From NCBI RefSeq assembly GCF_003478335.1, contig NZ_QUFB01000010.1:11294-75293 (forward strand): 64,000 nucleotides of DNA, written 5' to 3'. Numbering within the stretch: the stretch's first letter is position 1; every line of letters begins with the position of its first letter. Both the position numbers and the translations under genes were made by a program. The notes beneath the pieces were generated by a model. It made no database searches and was not told where the DNA came from. It saw nothing but the letters and a program-made list of their open reading frames with translations. The stretch is from Clostridium sp. AM49-4BH. Its GTDB lineage: Bacteria > Bacillota > Clostridia > Lachnospirales > Lachnospiraceae. Of this stretch, positions 46,571-55,799 are shown piece after piece.

Positions 46571-47326
46571 TTATAACAGTACATCTGACATGTCGTACAA
46601 TCCTGCAGCTTTTCCTTTCAGATATTTTGCAGCCGTAATGGAACCTTTCGCAAATACGGCACGTGAATATGCCGTATGCTTAAATGTGATCACTTCATCT
46701 GTCCCCGCAAAGATCACCTCATGCTCTCCAACGATCGTTCCACCACGAACAGCTGAGATTCCAAGCTCTTTCTTGTCACGCTTCTGGCGAACCTGAGAAC
46801 GGTCATATATATACTCGTAGCGATCGTCCATCGCCTCATTAATAGAATCTGCTAACGCCAACGCCGTTCCGGACGGTGCATCTAACTTCTGATTATGGTG
46901 TTTCTCAACGATCTCCACATCAAATCCATCTCCCGCCAGCTTAACGGCAGCTTCCTTTAATAACTTCATTAACAGATTGATGCCCAAAGACATATTGGCA
47001 GATTTTAATACTGCAACCTTTTCACTTGCTTTTTTCAAATAATCCATCTGCTCCTCAGATAATCCGGTCGAACATTCGATGATCGGGATCTGCTTGTCCA
47101 CCGCATAATCCATACGACTCTCAAAATCAGTAGCAGATGTAAAGTCAATGATCGCATCGGCTTCTACATCACAGTCTGCCAATTTAGTATACACAGGATA
47201 ACCATTGTCTCTATTGTCAACAATATCAATTCCTGCAACGATCGTACATTCATCATCCTGTTTGACCATATCTGTGATCATCTGTCCCATTCTTCCGTTG
47301 CATCCTAACATAATAATTTTTGTCAT
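46571..47326 (-). CDS. dapB: 4-hydroxy-tetrahydrodipicolinate reductase
   Basis: The 251-residue product begins with the NAD(P) motif IIMLGCNGRMGQMI. It contains the substrate-binding HHNQKLDAPSGTAL near residues 138-151 and RGGTIVGEHEV. It makes tetrahydrodipicolinate, used by DapL and, in spores, the branch to dipicolinate starts one step before. ATG 47326 follows GGAGGAC; a start eight codons earlier overlaps the ribosome site. It lies 34 nt after dapA. Confidence 0.95.
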   Translation of the reverse strand: MTKIIMLGCNGRMGQMITDMVKQDDECTIVAGIDIVDNRDNGYPVYTKLADCDVEADAIIDFTSATDFESRMDYAVDKQIPIIECSTGLSEEQMDYLKKASEKVAVLKSANMSLGINLLMKLLKEAAVKLAGDGFDVEIVEKHHNQKLDAPSGTALALADSINEAMDDRYEYIYDRSQVRQKRDKKELGISAVRGGTIVGEHEVIFAGTDEVITFKHTAYSRAVFAKGSITAAKYLKGKAAGLYDMSDVLL

Positions 47327-47360
47327 AATAGTCCTCCATTTCTTTCTCAAACTGCAAACT

Positions 47361-48251
47361 TTATTTTACATCAAGCCCTGCCTTCCGCATTGCCTCACGT
47401 AACGTCTCTTGATGCTCCTCTTCCATTTCCGTGAGCGGCATGCGAAGCGGTCCCGCCTGATACCCTAACATATTCATCGCTGCCTTTACAGGAATCGGGT
47501 TTACCTCACAAAACAGTGCATGGATCAAAGGAATATACTTTAACTGAAGTCTTCTGGCGCCATCCGTATCCCCTTCTAACATTTTGATCACCATATCATG
47601 TGTATCTCTTGGAGCTACATGAGACAATACAGAGATAACCCCCTTGCCGCCTAAAGCAACAATGGGAACTATCTGATCATCATTTCCGGAATACAGATCG
47701 ATCTCTCCGTCACAACGCGCCATAATGTCGGCAATCTGTGACAGATCTCCGGATGCTTCTTTGACACCCACAATATTAGAAACCTCCTGCACCAGATCAG
47801 CGATTGTCTGTGGAGCAATATTAACACCGGTACGACCTTTAATATTATACATAAGTATCGGTAGATCTACCGCCGCAGCGATCTGTTTATAATGTGCCTT
47901 TATTCCGTTTTGAGTCGCCTTATTGTAATATGGTGATACAACCAGCAAACCGTCTGCACCGGCACGTTCTGCCGCAACGGATAATTTGACCGCCGATTTT
48001 GTACAATTAGATCCCGTACCCGCAATAACCGGAATACGCCCCGCTGTCATCTGCACACAGGCACGTATCGTTTCTATATGCTCATCATAAGTCATCGTTG
48101 CCGTTTCTCCAGTTGTTCCACACACAATAACCGCATCCGTACCGCCTGCGATCTGATCGTTGATAATATGCTCCATCTCAGGATAATTAATACTTCCATC
48201 CGGATTCATCGGCGTAATAAGTGCCACTCCGGCACCGGTAAATATCGACAT
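47361..48251 (-). CDS. dapA: 4-hydroxy-tetrahydrodipicolinate synthase
   Basis: The 296-residue aldolase condenses pyruvate and aspartate semialdehyde. VCGTTGETATM near residues 43-53, the tyrosine in VVSPYYNKATQ, the Schiff-base lysine in LMYNIKGRTGVN, and GNDDQIVP are all in place. It feeds lysine, peptidoglycan and the DpaAB branch, so the window holds most steps from aspartate semialdehyde to dipicolinate. Confidence 0.95.
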   Translation of the reverse strand: MSIFTGAGVALITPMNPDGSINYPEMEHIINDQIAGGTDAVIVCGTTGETATMTYDEHIETIRACVQMTAGRIPVIAGTGSNCTKSAVKLSVAAERAGADGLLVVSPYYNKATQNGIKAHYKQIAAAVDLPILMYNIKGRTGVNIAPQTIADLVQEVSNIVGVKEASGDLSQIADIMARCDGEIDLYSGNDDQIVPIVALGGKGVISVLSHVAPRDTHDMVIKMLEGDTDGARRLQLKYIPLIHALFCEVNPIPVKAAMNMLGYQAGPLRMPLTEMEEEHQETLREAMRKAGLDVK

Positions 48252-48317
48252 ATAGACTCCCCATTTCTTTGTATTTTCTTGGTATATTATATGAACCGAT
48301 ATAAATTATGTGCTTCC

Positions 48318-48815
48318 TTACATCTCCAGATCCTTTTCAAGATCTATCTTGGATACAATATCAACATACGGCTCTAACTCCGGCGGAAGACATCTTCCTG
48401 TCATTACCAACTTGCAATAATCATCGCGCAAAGTAATTAAAGAGATAATATCCTCAATAGAAATAATCTCTAAGTCCACCAGACCAAGCACTTCATCTAG
48501 CACTAATACGTCACATTCTCCGGTATCGATCACCTTCTTTGCAAAATTAAATCCATTCAGAATGTTTTGTCTCTCTTCTTTCTTTTGAGAATCTAACAAA
48601 CAATCATAAGATTCATTCTCTCTTTCAAACCGAAACAATTTAATATCCGGCTCCAGGCGGTTCAAAAAGCTGAATTCTTCTGCATCTTTTCCCTTTAAAA
48701 ATTGAATGATGATCACAGATTGACCAAGCCCCGCTGCACGGATACATTGTCCCACTGCTGCAGAGGTCTTACCCTTGCCGCTTCCATAATATACCTGTAC
48801 TATTCTTTGACTCAT
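48318..48815 (-). CDS. Cob(I)yrinic acid a,c-diamide adenosyltransferase (CobA/CobO type)
   Basis: ATG 48815 follows AGGAGGAGT and gives 165 residues; the longer frame has no such site. The P-loop is VYYGSGKGKTSAAVG near residues 7-21, then IIQFLKGKDAEEF and a Walker B-like VLVLDEVLGLVD, and the TGRCLPPEL motif. The family transfers the adenosyl group of ATP to cobalt in corrinoids, mostly for salvage. No other cobalamin gene is near. Confidence 0.85.
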   Translation of the reverse strand: MSQRIVQVYYGSGKGKTSAAVGQCIRAAGLGQSVIIIQFLKGKDAEEFSFLNRLEPDIKLFRFERENESYDCLLDSQKKEERQNILNGFNFAKKVIDTGECDVLVLDEVLGLVDLEIISIEDIISLITLRDDYCKLVMTGRCLPPELEPYVDIVSKIDLEKDLEM

Positions 48816-48885
48816 CTGACTCCTCCTGCTTCCCGCCATCCTTTCTATCTGCTCCCTCAAACAGCTGCCATACCCTATTGGCCGC

Positions 48886-48932
48886 AAAAATGGCTAGAGC
48901 AACAAAATAATCTACCTGTCAACTCTAGCCAT
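48886..48932 (-). terminator. Terminator after the two-OB-fold gene
   Basis: A perfect 10-bp stem (ATGGCTAGAG with its complement) and a loop of about 23 nt are followed on the minus strand by TTTTT, 34 nt past the stop of the upstream gene. Confidence 0.75.
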
Positions 48933-48965
48933 TCTATCATAATTCACATAAAAAATCTACTTTTT

Positions 48966-49604
48966 CTAATTTTCCTCCGCGATATACTCTAACTTGCTTA
49001 CAGATACTTCATACGCCACTCGTTTCTCATACTGGTCTTCTGCAATCTTTTTCTGATATTCACGGCTCTGGATCCTGCCCCATATCTGTATATGAGAACC
49101 TACTTCAAATTTATCGGCAAAACGTGCATTTCTTCCCCAGCAGATACACGGAATATAATCCGACTTGCCGTACGGACGATTCACCGCTAACAACACATCG
49201 GCAATCTCACGCCCCAACGGTGTCTTACGATACACCGGATGCTTGCACACATATCCGTCCAAAAAAATATGATTCGGATTTTGCTCATCCTCATCTTCCT
49301 GCGAAGCAAGCACTGCCTCCCTGGCAAATACGGATAACACCAAACGATTTCGATTTTCTTCATGTCTGTTGTAAGAACGGAATTGACCGGACACCTGCAA
49401 AACGCATCCACGATAATCAGACGTAACATCGATCAATCTTTCTGACACCATAACCGGAATTACATCATACGAATTGCTAAGTCTGCATACTGCGATATTG
49501 ACGATGTAGAAATGTTCTCCATAGACTTCATGACTGAATGTAAACTCACTGACTACTTCACCTGCAATTGTCACCTGGTTGTTTGTGAATACTTTATCCA
49601 ACAT
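48966..49604 (-). CDS. Single-stranded DNA-binding-like protein with two OB folds
   Basis: The 212-residue product has two related halves. The first starts NNQVTIAGEVVSEFTFSHEV and includes VLQVSGQFRSYNR; the second starts NHIFLDGYVCKHPVYRKTPLGREI and includes IPCICWGRN and IQIWGRIQSREY. The second half resembles SSB OB folds most. Tandem-OB SSB-like proteins occur in Clostridia, but the usual acidic SSB tail is missing (it ends KLEYIAEEN). It may be an accessory DNA-binding protein and not the main SSB. Confidence 0.75.
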   Translation of the reverse strand: MLDKVFTNNQVTIAGEVVSEFTFSHEVYGEHFYIVNIAVCRLSNSYDVIPVMVSERLIDVTSDYRGCVLQVSGQFRSYNRHEENRNRLVLSVFAREAVLASQEDEDEQNPNHIFLDGYVCKHPVYRKTPLGREIADVLLAVNRPYGKSDYIPCICWGRNARFADKFEVGSHIQIWGRIQSREYQKKIAEDQYEKRVAYEVSVSKLEYIAEEN

Positions 49605-49786
49605 ATTTCATATCCTCCTTTTTCCTGCACCCTATTGAAAAGGACGCCGCTTGGGGTTCCCGCCCCATTGGTATTTTTAGTTTCATAAATATATACGTTG
49701 ATATTTGCTATTATATAACTGCTTCTTTCTTAGGTTAAACCTTTTTGTAAAACATTATTCGACATTTCTGATTATTTTTGGCACAT
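49605..49786. other. Intergenic region ahead of the two-OB-fold gene and typA
   Basis: This is the first part of a 387-nt gap between divergent genes. It holds the ribosome site of the leftward gene (AGGAGG at about 49612) and a small GC-rich repeat (GGGGTTCCCGCCCC). The remainder is AT-rich. I see no gene here. Confidence 0.5.
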
Positions 49787-49821
49787 TTGTCAATTGTATA
49801 ATCTTATTTTTATAGTATACT
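49787..49821 (+). promoter_or_regulatory. Sigma-A promoter region of typA
   Basis: Two overlapping readings are possible: TTGTCA with TATAGT (18 nt) or TTGTAT with TATACT (16 nt). Either gives a leader of about 165 nt before typA. Confidence 0.6.
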
Positions 49822-49862
49822 AGTTAATTGTGGGTTTGTCCAATAAAAAGAGCAAAGCCAGC

Positions 49863-49981
49863 GTGACATCGCCGAGATTTGCCAAAGTAATTCTTGGTGG
49901 CGTGTCACCACGTTATGAGCAGTTTCCCATAAAAACAATTTGCTTCGGAGCAGCAAACAAAAACAATCAATCAGCTCCGAA
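49863..49981 (+). promoter_or_regulatory. Structured leader of typA
   Basis: Two stem-loops can be drawn. The first pairs GTGACA and CGCC with GGCG and TGTCAC (about 49863-49908, one bulge). The second pairs TTCGGAGC with GCTCCGAA (49944-49981, perfect 8 bp) and ends three bases before the GGAGG ribosome site. No known riboswitch class was recognised. It could affect translation start, but it could also be a plain leader. Confidence 0.45.
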
Positions 49982-49991
49982 ATGGAGGTAA

Positions 49992-51833
49992 ATGTATACT
50001 ATGAAACGAGAAGATATTAGAAACATTGCGATCATTGCCCATGTCGATCATGGAAAAACAACCTTAGTCGATGAATTGCTAAAACAAAGCGGTGTTTTTC
50101 GCGACAATCAGGCAGTTGCAGAACGCGTCATGGATTCCGGCGACATTGAGCGTGAGCGCGGAATCACTATTTTATCTAAGAATACAGCAATCACTTACAA
50201 AGATACAAAGATCAATATTATCGATACACCGGGCCATGCTGACTTTGGTGGCGAGGTAGAACGTGTCCTCAAAATGGTAAACGGTGTTGTTCTTGTCGTA
50301 GACGCCTTTGAAGGTGCTATGCCACAGACAAAATTTGTTCTCAAAAAAGCATTAGAGCTGGAACTTCCGGTTATTGTCTGCATCAACAAGATCGATCGTC
50401 CGGAAGCAAGACCGGATGAAGTAGTAGATGAAGTATTAGAACTTTTTATTGATCTGGATGCTAACGAAGAACAATTAGATTGCCCATTCATCTTCGCTTC
50501 CGCTCGTGAGGGTATTGCATCTTACAAATCCGACGAACCCGGCAAAGACATGGAGCCACTGTTTGAAACGATCTTAAACTACATTCCGGCACCGGAAGGA
50601 GATCCTGACGCAGGTACACAGGTACTTATCAGCACCATTGACTACAACGAATATGTCGGTCGTATCGGTATCGGTAAAGTGGATAACGGTTCTGTCAAAG
50701 TCGGACAAGATGTTGTGATCGTTAATGCACATGACAAAGATAAATTGAACAAAGTGCGTATTACTAAACTCTATGAATTTGATGGGCTGAAGAAAGTAGA
50801 GGTTACGGAAGCAACAATCGGTTCTATCGTAGCGATCTCAGGCGTAACTGATATCCATATTGGCGATACGATCTGTTCTCCTGAGCATCCGGAACCAATT
50901 CCTTTCCAGAAGATCTCGGAACCTACAATCGCTATGCATTTCATGGTAAATGACAGTCCTTTGGCCGGTCAGGAAGGAAAATTTGTCACATCTCGTCATC
51001 TGCGCGACCGTCTTTTCAGCGAGTTGAACTCTGATGTCAGCCTTCGTGTAGAAGAAACTGACAATATGGACAGTTTCAAAGTATCCGGACGTGGCGAACT
51101 GCATTTGTCCGTTTTGATCGAAAATATGCGTCGTGAGGGATATGAATTTGCTGTCAGCAAAGCAGAAGTATTATATAAAACCGATGAACGCGGAAAAAAA
51201 TTAGAACCAATGGAGCGTGCCTTCGTTGATGTCCCAGAGGAATTTGCCGGCAGTGTCATCGAAAAATTAAGCACTCGTAAAGGTGAATTACAGGGTATGG
51301 GATCAATCGGTGGTGGATTCACTCGTCTTGAATTTGTTATCCCATCTCGTGGACTGATCGGTTATCGTGGTGAATTTATGACCGATACAAAAGGAAACGG
51401 TATTCTCAACACCGTATTTGAAGACTACGGTCCGTACAAAGGTGATATCGCTTATCGCAAGCAAGGATCTCTCATCGCCTTTGAATCCGGTGAAACCGTT
51501 GCTTATGGATTATTCAACGCACAGGATCGTGGTACTCTGTTCGTTGGCCCGGGTGAAAAAGTATATGCCGGAATGGTCATTGGGCAAAATGGTAAAACAG
51601 AGGATATTGAGTTAAATGTATGCAAAACAAAACATCTGACAAATACCCGTTCTTCCAGCGCAGACGATGCCTTAAAGCTTACGCCGCCTAAGGTACTCAG
51701 TTTGGAAGAGGCACTGGAATTTATCGATACCGATGAGTTATTAGAGATTACACCGGAGAATTTACGTATCCGCAAAAAGATTCTCGATCCGACTCTTCGT
51801 TTCCGTGCTAAGAAAAATGCCACGAACGGTTGA
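49992..51833 (+). CDS. typA: Ribosome-binding GTPase TypA/BipA
   Basis: The 613-residue translational GTPase has IAHVDHGKTTLVDELL near residues 14-29, ERERGITIL, DTPGHADFGGEVERVL and NKIDRPEARP. EF-G-like domains III and V and the special C-terminal domain with GYRGEFMTDTKGNG and RSSSADDALKL follow. It aids ribosome assembly and translation under stress or cold. The start could be ATG 49992 or ATG 50001, since GGAGG is rather close to the first and far from the second. Codon choice suggests strong expression. Confidence 0.97.
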   Translation: MYTMKREDIRNIAIIAHVDHGKTTLVDELLKQSGVFRDNQAVAERVMDSGDIERERGITILSKNTAITYKDTKINIIDTPGHADFGGEVERVLKMVNGVVLVVDAFEGAMPQTKFVLKKALELELPVIVCINKIDRPEARPDEVVDEVLELFIDLDANEEQLDCPFIFASAREGIASYKSDEPGKDMEPLFETILNYIPAPEGDPDAGTQVLISTIDYNEYVGRIGIGKVDNGSVKVGQDVVIVNAHDKDKLNKVRITKLYEFDGLKKVEVTEATIGSIVAISGVTDIHIGDTICSPEHPEPIPFQKISEPTIAMHFMVNDSPLAGQEGKFVTSRHLRDRLFSELNSDVSLRVEETDNMDSFKVSGRGELHLSVLIENMRREGYEFAVSKAEVLYKTDERGKKLEPMERAFVDVPEEFAGSVIEKLSTRKGELQGMGSIGGGFTRLEFVIPSRGLIGYRGEFMTDTKGNGILNTVFEDYGPYKGDIAYRKQGSLIAFESGETVAYGLFNAQDRGTLFVGPGEKVYAGMVIGQNGKTEDIELNVCKTKHLTNTRSSSADDALKLTPPKVLSLEEALEFIDTDELLEITPENLRIRKKILDPTLRFRAKKNATNG

Positions 51834-51877
51834 TCATAGGTAGCAGATCTATGCTATGACAAAATATGAATAATTGC

Positions 51878-51918
51878 AAAAACGCTTCGGCAGGCAGATT
51901 GCTTACCGAAGCGTTTTT
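51878..51918. terminator. Bidirectional terminator between typA and cdaR
   Basis: AAAAACGCTTCGG and its complement form a 13-bp stem around a 15-nt loop and end in T residues in both directions. Confidence 0.9.
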
Positions 51919-51963
51919 ATATTTCACACATCAAAAATCATCATGATAACAATTTCTGACAGA

Positions 51964-53337
51964 TCATTCTTCTTGTGAAGGTGTCTCCGTCGGTATTGGC
52001 TCCTCGCTCGGTTTTTCCGACGTCGTATTTTGCGGCCTTTCGGTCGGCTTTGTTGTTGGCGATGGGGAAGAGCTCGCCGTACTGCCTCCTCGTTCCTTCG
52101 TGATATGAATCTTTATCGTTGCATATTTTGTGATTTTACAAGTATCCGACAGATCCAACTGCACGCGAACCTGATGCTCTCCGGCTTTCAAACCGCCACA
52201 ATCTACATATGCATTGATGGCAGTATCCGGAATCTCATTCAAAATGGAGTCTCTTCCCGAAATCGTGAGGCTTAAAATGTCTCCGGGTGCTCCGGCTGTC
52301 GCAACATATCCGCTTGCCAAATTTCGAAATGCCACATCTGTCTCTTTAATACGCAAAGTTCGTTCCACTAATTTTTCTATCGTCACCTTCACGGAGATCG
52401 TCTCATACTCTTCTGATACAGTAACTCCCTCTGGCAATAAGGCTGGCACACTGACCGTCTTTTCCAAACCACCGGACTGGTCATTCAATCCGCTAATATC
52501 CATCGGTATCACAATCTCAGAAAGCGACTCCATTTTCTTCTCACTGCCGGCAATTTGGATCTCTTGTGGCAGACATTCTGTTTCTACATACTCATATCCC
52601 GCTGCCGGCGTTCCTGTCACACTGACTCTTACCGGAATTGTTTTGTTTTCCAAAACCTTTGCCCGCACTTTGATCTTATTCTGACTAAAGTGCAGAGTGT
52701 TAGACTTGACTACTTCATCGTTGGAATCATAAGCAACCGGTTCCAATCGGCTCATAAAGTCTTCACTGACTCCCTCCACATTCAAAAACACCTTGATCGA
52801 GGAAATACGTTTCACAACAGATTTTCCTCCTGTCACTTGAATCATATTTGGTTTTGCCGTGCATTTTCCAATAGAGTAACCTTCTGACGGTTCTCCTTGG
52901 GTGACAACCGTTACCTTAACCTGCTTGGTTGCCATATCCTCCAATGCAACTTTCAACACCTGAGTACATTCCAAAGTAACGTCCGATGACACTTTTTTAC
53001 GAAGTGATGGCACGATATTTACCGCATTTACCGAAGACAGATTCGAAAGATCTGCTGTTGCACGAATATCTGTAGAATCTAAACGATCGATCACGCTTCG
53101 TTTGCCACCGACCTTGACATTGGCAATACTGCCGGATGTAATTTCAAACACCTTATTAACAGACTGCAATGCACTTTCATTGATCGTCTCGACCGGCACT
53201 TGAAACACTTTCGTCTTATAAGGATCATCAATATTGATAATGATCAGCCATACAAACAGAGCACCGATCAATGACAGCACTTTGATCCCAATATTATGCA
53301 GCACAACATCTTTCATCAATTGTTTTAATTCTTTCAT
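51964..53337 (-). CDS. cdaR: CdaR-type regulator of the diadenylate cyclase (YbbR domains)
   Basis: The 457-residue product has one N-terminal membrane segment (VLSLIGALFVWLIIIN) and then four YbbR-type repeats outside the membrane (for example YKTKVFQVPVETINE and VTVVTQGEPSEGYSIGKC). The tail is rich in S, T, P and E (about residues 415-457). CdaR binds and tunes the membrane cyclase CdaA. It overlaps cdaA by four bases (ATGA). Confidence 0.92.
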   Translation of the reverse strand: MKELKQLMKDVVLHNIGIKVLSLIGALFVWLIIINIDDPYKTKVFQVPVETINESALQSVNKVFEITSGSIANVKVGGKRSVIDRLDSTDIRATADLSNLSSVNAVNIVPSLRKKVSSDVTLECTQVLKVALEDMATKQVKVTVVTQGEPSEGYSIGKCTAKPNMIQVTGGKSVVKRISSIKVFLNVEGVSEDFMSRLEPVAYDSNDEVVKSNTLHFSQNKIKVRAKVLENKTIPVRVSVTGTPAAGYEYVETECLPQEIQIAGSEKKMESLSEIVIPMDISGLNDQSGGLEKTVSVPALLPEGVTVSEEYETISVKVTIEKLVERTLRIKETDVAFRNLASGYVATAGAPGDILSLTISGRDSILNEIPDTAINAYVDCGGLKAGEHQVRVQLDLSDTCKITKYATIKIHITKERGGSTASSSPSPTTKPTERPQNTTSEKPSEEPIPTETPSQEE

Positions 53338-54206
53338 GTGCGATCCCCTCCTTTTCTACGCCAAAAGTATTTCTTTGGCTTCTCCTCAGAAGGTTTCCCC
53401 TGAAAATCATTCAATTTACGTCGTAAAAGATCCCCGTCAATATTACGTAATAATTTACCACCAACTGCTACGGAAATCATACCGGTTTCTTCAGATACAA
53501 TCACGGTAAGACTATCGCTCACCTCGCTAATGCCAACTGCAGCACGATGCCTCGTTCCAAGATCTTTAGATAACCCCATATTGTCTGACAATGGCAGATA
53601 ACAGGTTGCCGCAACAATACGATCTCCTCTTACGATCACAGCACCATCATGCAGCGGCGTATTATGCTCAAAAATATTGATCAAAAGCTGACTGCTGATC
53701 GCAGAATCGATAATAATACCGGTTCTTTCATATTCAGATAAGATAATATCCTTTTCCATAATGATCAGTGCACCGGTCTTTGCTTTGGCAAGCTCAGAAG
53801 TTGCACGCACGATCTCGTTCACGGTACGATCTGTAAAGCGTATATTTCTATCTTTGTTCTCATCAAACGGCAAGATAGAACTGACAATCTTTTTTTGTCC
53901 CAACTCTTCCAGCGCCTTGCGCAGTTCCGGCTGAAAAACGATCAGCAACGCTGTAATACCAAGACCGATCGTCTTATCAAACACCCACAATATAACACTC
54001 ATATCTAAAATATAGGCAACAATATAAGCACTAAACAGCACAAAAACACCCTTTACCAGTGTCCATGCTCTTGTACGCTTTACCCAAAATGTCACATGAT
54101 ACAACGCAAAAGCGATAATTATAATCTCCAGGATATCCACAACACCAATCTTCGGGAGCGATAATCCATATACATATCCTTTTAATGACGCAATAATTTG
54201 ATTCAT
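53334..54206 (-). CDS. cdaA: Diadenylate cyclase CdaA
   Basis: The 290-residue product has three membrane segments (for example VDILEIIIIAFALYHVTFWV) and a DAC domain with PLHDGAVIVRGDRI and GTRHRAAVGISE, the two signature motifs for c-di-AMP synthesis from ATP. c-di-AMP controls potassium and osmolyte uptake. Its start overlaps the upstream membrane gene by four bases. The usual third partner glmM does not follow cdaR here; a terminator and typA do. Confidence 0.96.
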   Translation of the reverse strand: MNQIIASLKGYVYGLSLPKIGVVDILEIIIIAFALYHVTFWVKRTRAWTLVKGVFVLFSAYIVAYILDMSVILWVFDKTIGLGITALLIVFQPELRKALEELGQKKIVSSILPFDENKDRNIRFTDRTVNEIVRATSELAKAKTGALIIMEKDIILSEYERTGIIIDSAISSQLLINIFEHNTPLHDGAVIVRGDRIVAATCYLPLSDNMGLSKDLGTRHRAAVGISEVSDSLTVIVSEETGMISVAVGGKLLRNIDGDLLRRKLNDFQGKPSEEKPKKYFWRRKGGDRT

Positions 54207-55210
54207 GAATCCTCCTTATTCTCCCTGTTACCGCCATCCGGCACTGCTTCGTTATCTTCCATCTCTGCTGCTAACAACTCGTTGCGGTCAGTAAACAAAT
54301 GTGCATTAAAGCGTTTTATACGCTTACTCTTTGTTGCAATACTGTTCTTGGGTACTGCGCGGACATAATAATAATATTCCTCATCTTCAAACTGTAAATT
54401 CTCAACGCCGGCATAATTTAATGACAAACGGAAAAATTGTATCAGCCACACTAAGCCGAGGGATATGACCGCACCTGCAAAAAATGGGATCATATGCAGT
54501 TTCATGAGCTGTAAATAGTTAGCAAACAAACATAAAATGATATCACTGACAATCCCGATGATGATCGCCGCTTCAAAACTGAAATCAACGCGCAGGCTGC
54601 GAATCATATACACTACCAACATGACCACCACGAAGACTGCTATTGCGGCAAACAACTCTTCGTCCTCCACCAACTGATCGATCAGCACCTGAAACAGATC
54701 GAAGGAATCTGTCGTTGCAGAAGATGCAACCGTAATCAAATTGCGAAACAAATAGTAAAGCAACACTCCGATCACACCTGGCAGCACTCCGGCCGGACCA
54801 AAAAGCAATCCCAACAGCACCGGTGCTCCTGCAGAGAGTCCTACAGAATATGCTAACGGCACAGCGATCAGCACATATCCATGTTTGGGAATGAACTGAA
54901 TATATAACAGATACAATATCAAAAATATAACACCAATACAAAATGCCAGCATTTTGGACACATACATGACCTGTAACACAATAAACAATGCCACCAAGAA
55001 GATCATTGCCTCTAATGGAAAGATCACGCTGATCACTCCCATGATCACATTCACATAACCATGTGAAAGTATTGGACGATATCCCAACACACGGTTGATC
55101 GCAAAAAACAATCCAAATCCAACCATAAACCGCATGACCACCTGAAAAAAGGATGAATAACGCTGATACATTTTCTGTATATGTTCACGCAATATCAATA
55201 ACTGAGTCAT
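54203..55210 (-). CDS. Uncharacterised polytopic membrane protein coupled to cdaA
   Basis: The 335-residue product has about eight hydrophobic segments (for example VVMRFMVGFGLFFAIN, LGLLFGPAGVLPGVIGVLL and FAAIAVFVVVMLVVYMI). A charged cytoplasmic tail of about 60 residues contains an acidic and tyrosine-rich patch (QFEDEEYYYYVRAVPK). I do not recognise a family. ATGA overlaps on both sides tie its translation to the small membrane gene before it and cdaA after it, which suggests a role in c-di-AMP signalling or envelope control. Confidence 0.75.
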   Translation of the reverse strand: MTQLLILREHIQKMYQRYSSFFQVVMRFMVGFGLFFAINRVLGYRPILSHGYVNVIMGVISVIFPLEAMIFLVALFIVLQVMYVSKMLAFCIGVIFLILYLLYIQFIPKHGYVLIAVPLAYSVGLSAGAPVLLGLLFGPAGVLPGVIGVLLYYLFRNLITVASSATTDSFDLFQVLIDQLVEDEELFAAIAVFVVVMLVVYMIRSLRVDFSFEAAIIIGIVSDIILCLFANYLQLMKLHMIPFFAGAVISLGLVWLIQFFRLSLNYAGVENLQFEDEEYYYYVRAVPKNSIATKSKRIKRFNAHLFTDRNELLAAEMEDNEAVPDGGNRENKEDS

Positions 55211-55641
55211 ACAGCGTCTCCCTCCTTAATTTCTTTGGTCTCTTTATTATCTTTGCTGTCCCGATAAAACTTCTGCAGCTTATCTATTTCCATCATATAT
55301 TTGCGCAAACGCTTGCGATTGTTTGTATATTTGGTCATATAAAACAACACACAAAACAAGGTAATGATCAATAATAATCCTACATATATACATCCGGCCA
55401 GCCACACCATGCTCTGCATATCCATCTGCACTACATTTGTAAACAGATAATCAACATAATACATGGCAACCAGTCCCATGATCAATAAATAGGAAATGCT
55501 ATAGCCCAGCAGCACCTTTAATGTATTGGAACGGATATAATCGGAACGAAAATATCCACTTTCGTCTAGTTCATCTTTATAAAACCGCTTTTCGTCTAAC
55601 GCAAGCTGCGTCATTAAGCGTACTTTTTTCTCATTAACCAT
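55207..55641 (-). CDS. Small uncharacterised membrane protein, first gene of the cdaA operon
   Basis: ATG 55641 gives 144 residues; an upstream alternative start has no better ribosome site. Two membrane segments (LGYSISYLLIMGLVAMYYV and WLAGCIYVGLLLIITLFCVL) lie between charged ends, and a basic helix with KYTNNRKRLRKYMMEIDKL follows. No known domain is visible. It overlaps the next gene by four bases. Confidence 0.7.
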   Translation of the reverse strand: MVNEKKVRLMTQLALDEKRFYKDELDESGYFRSDYIRSNTLKVLLGYSISYLLIMGLVAMYYVDYLFTNVVQMDMQSMVWLAGCIYVGLLLIITLFCVLFYMTKYTNNRKRLRKYMMEIDKLQKFYRDSKDNKETKEIKEGDAV

Positions 55642-55761
55642 ACCAGTCAACCCTTCTTTGAACAGCAATTCCTAATGTTAATCCACAATTTTAAATTATA
55701 TAATATTCGTCTAAATTATACAAGCCCTATCACTATTGTTACCAGCTGCAAATGACCCTAT

Positions 55762-55791
55762 CAAAAACGGAGCGGAGAACTTTCTCCGCTC
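55762..55791 (-). terminator. Terminator after the YitT-family gene
   Basis: A near-perfect stem (GAGCGGAGAA with its complement) with a very short loop is followed on the minus strand by CGTTTTTG, just past the stop codon. Confidence 0.85.
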
Positions 55792-55799
55792 ATGGTTTG

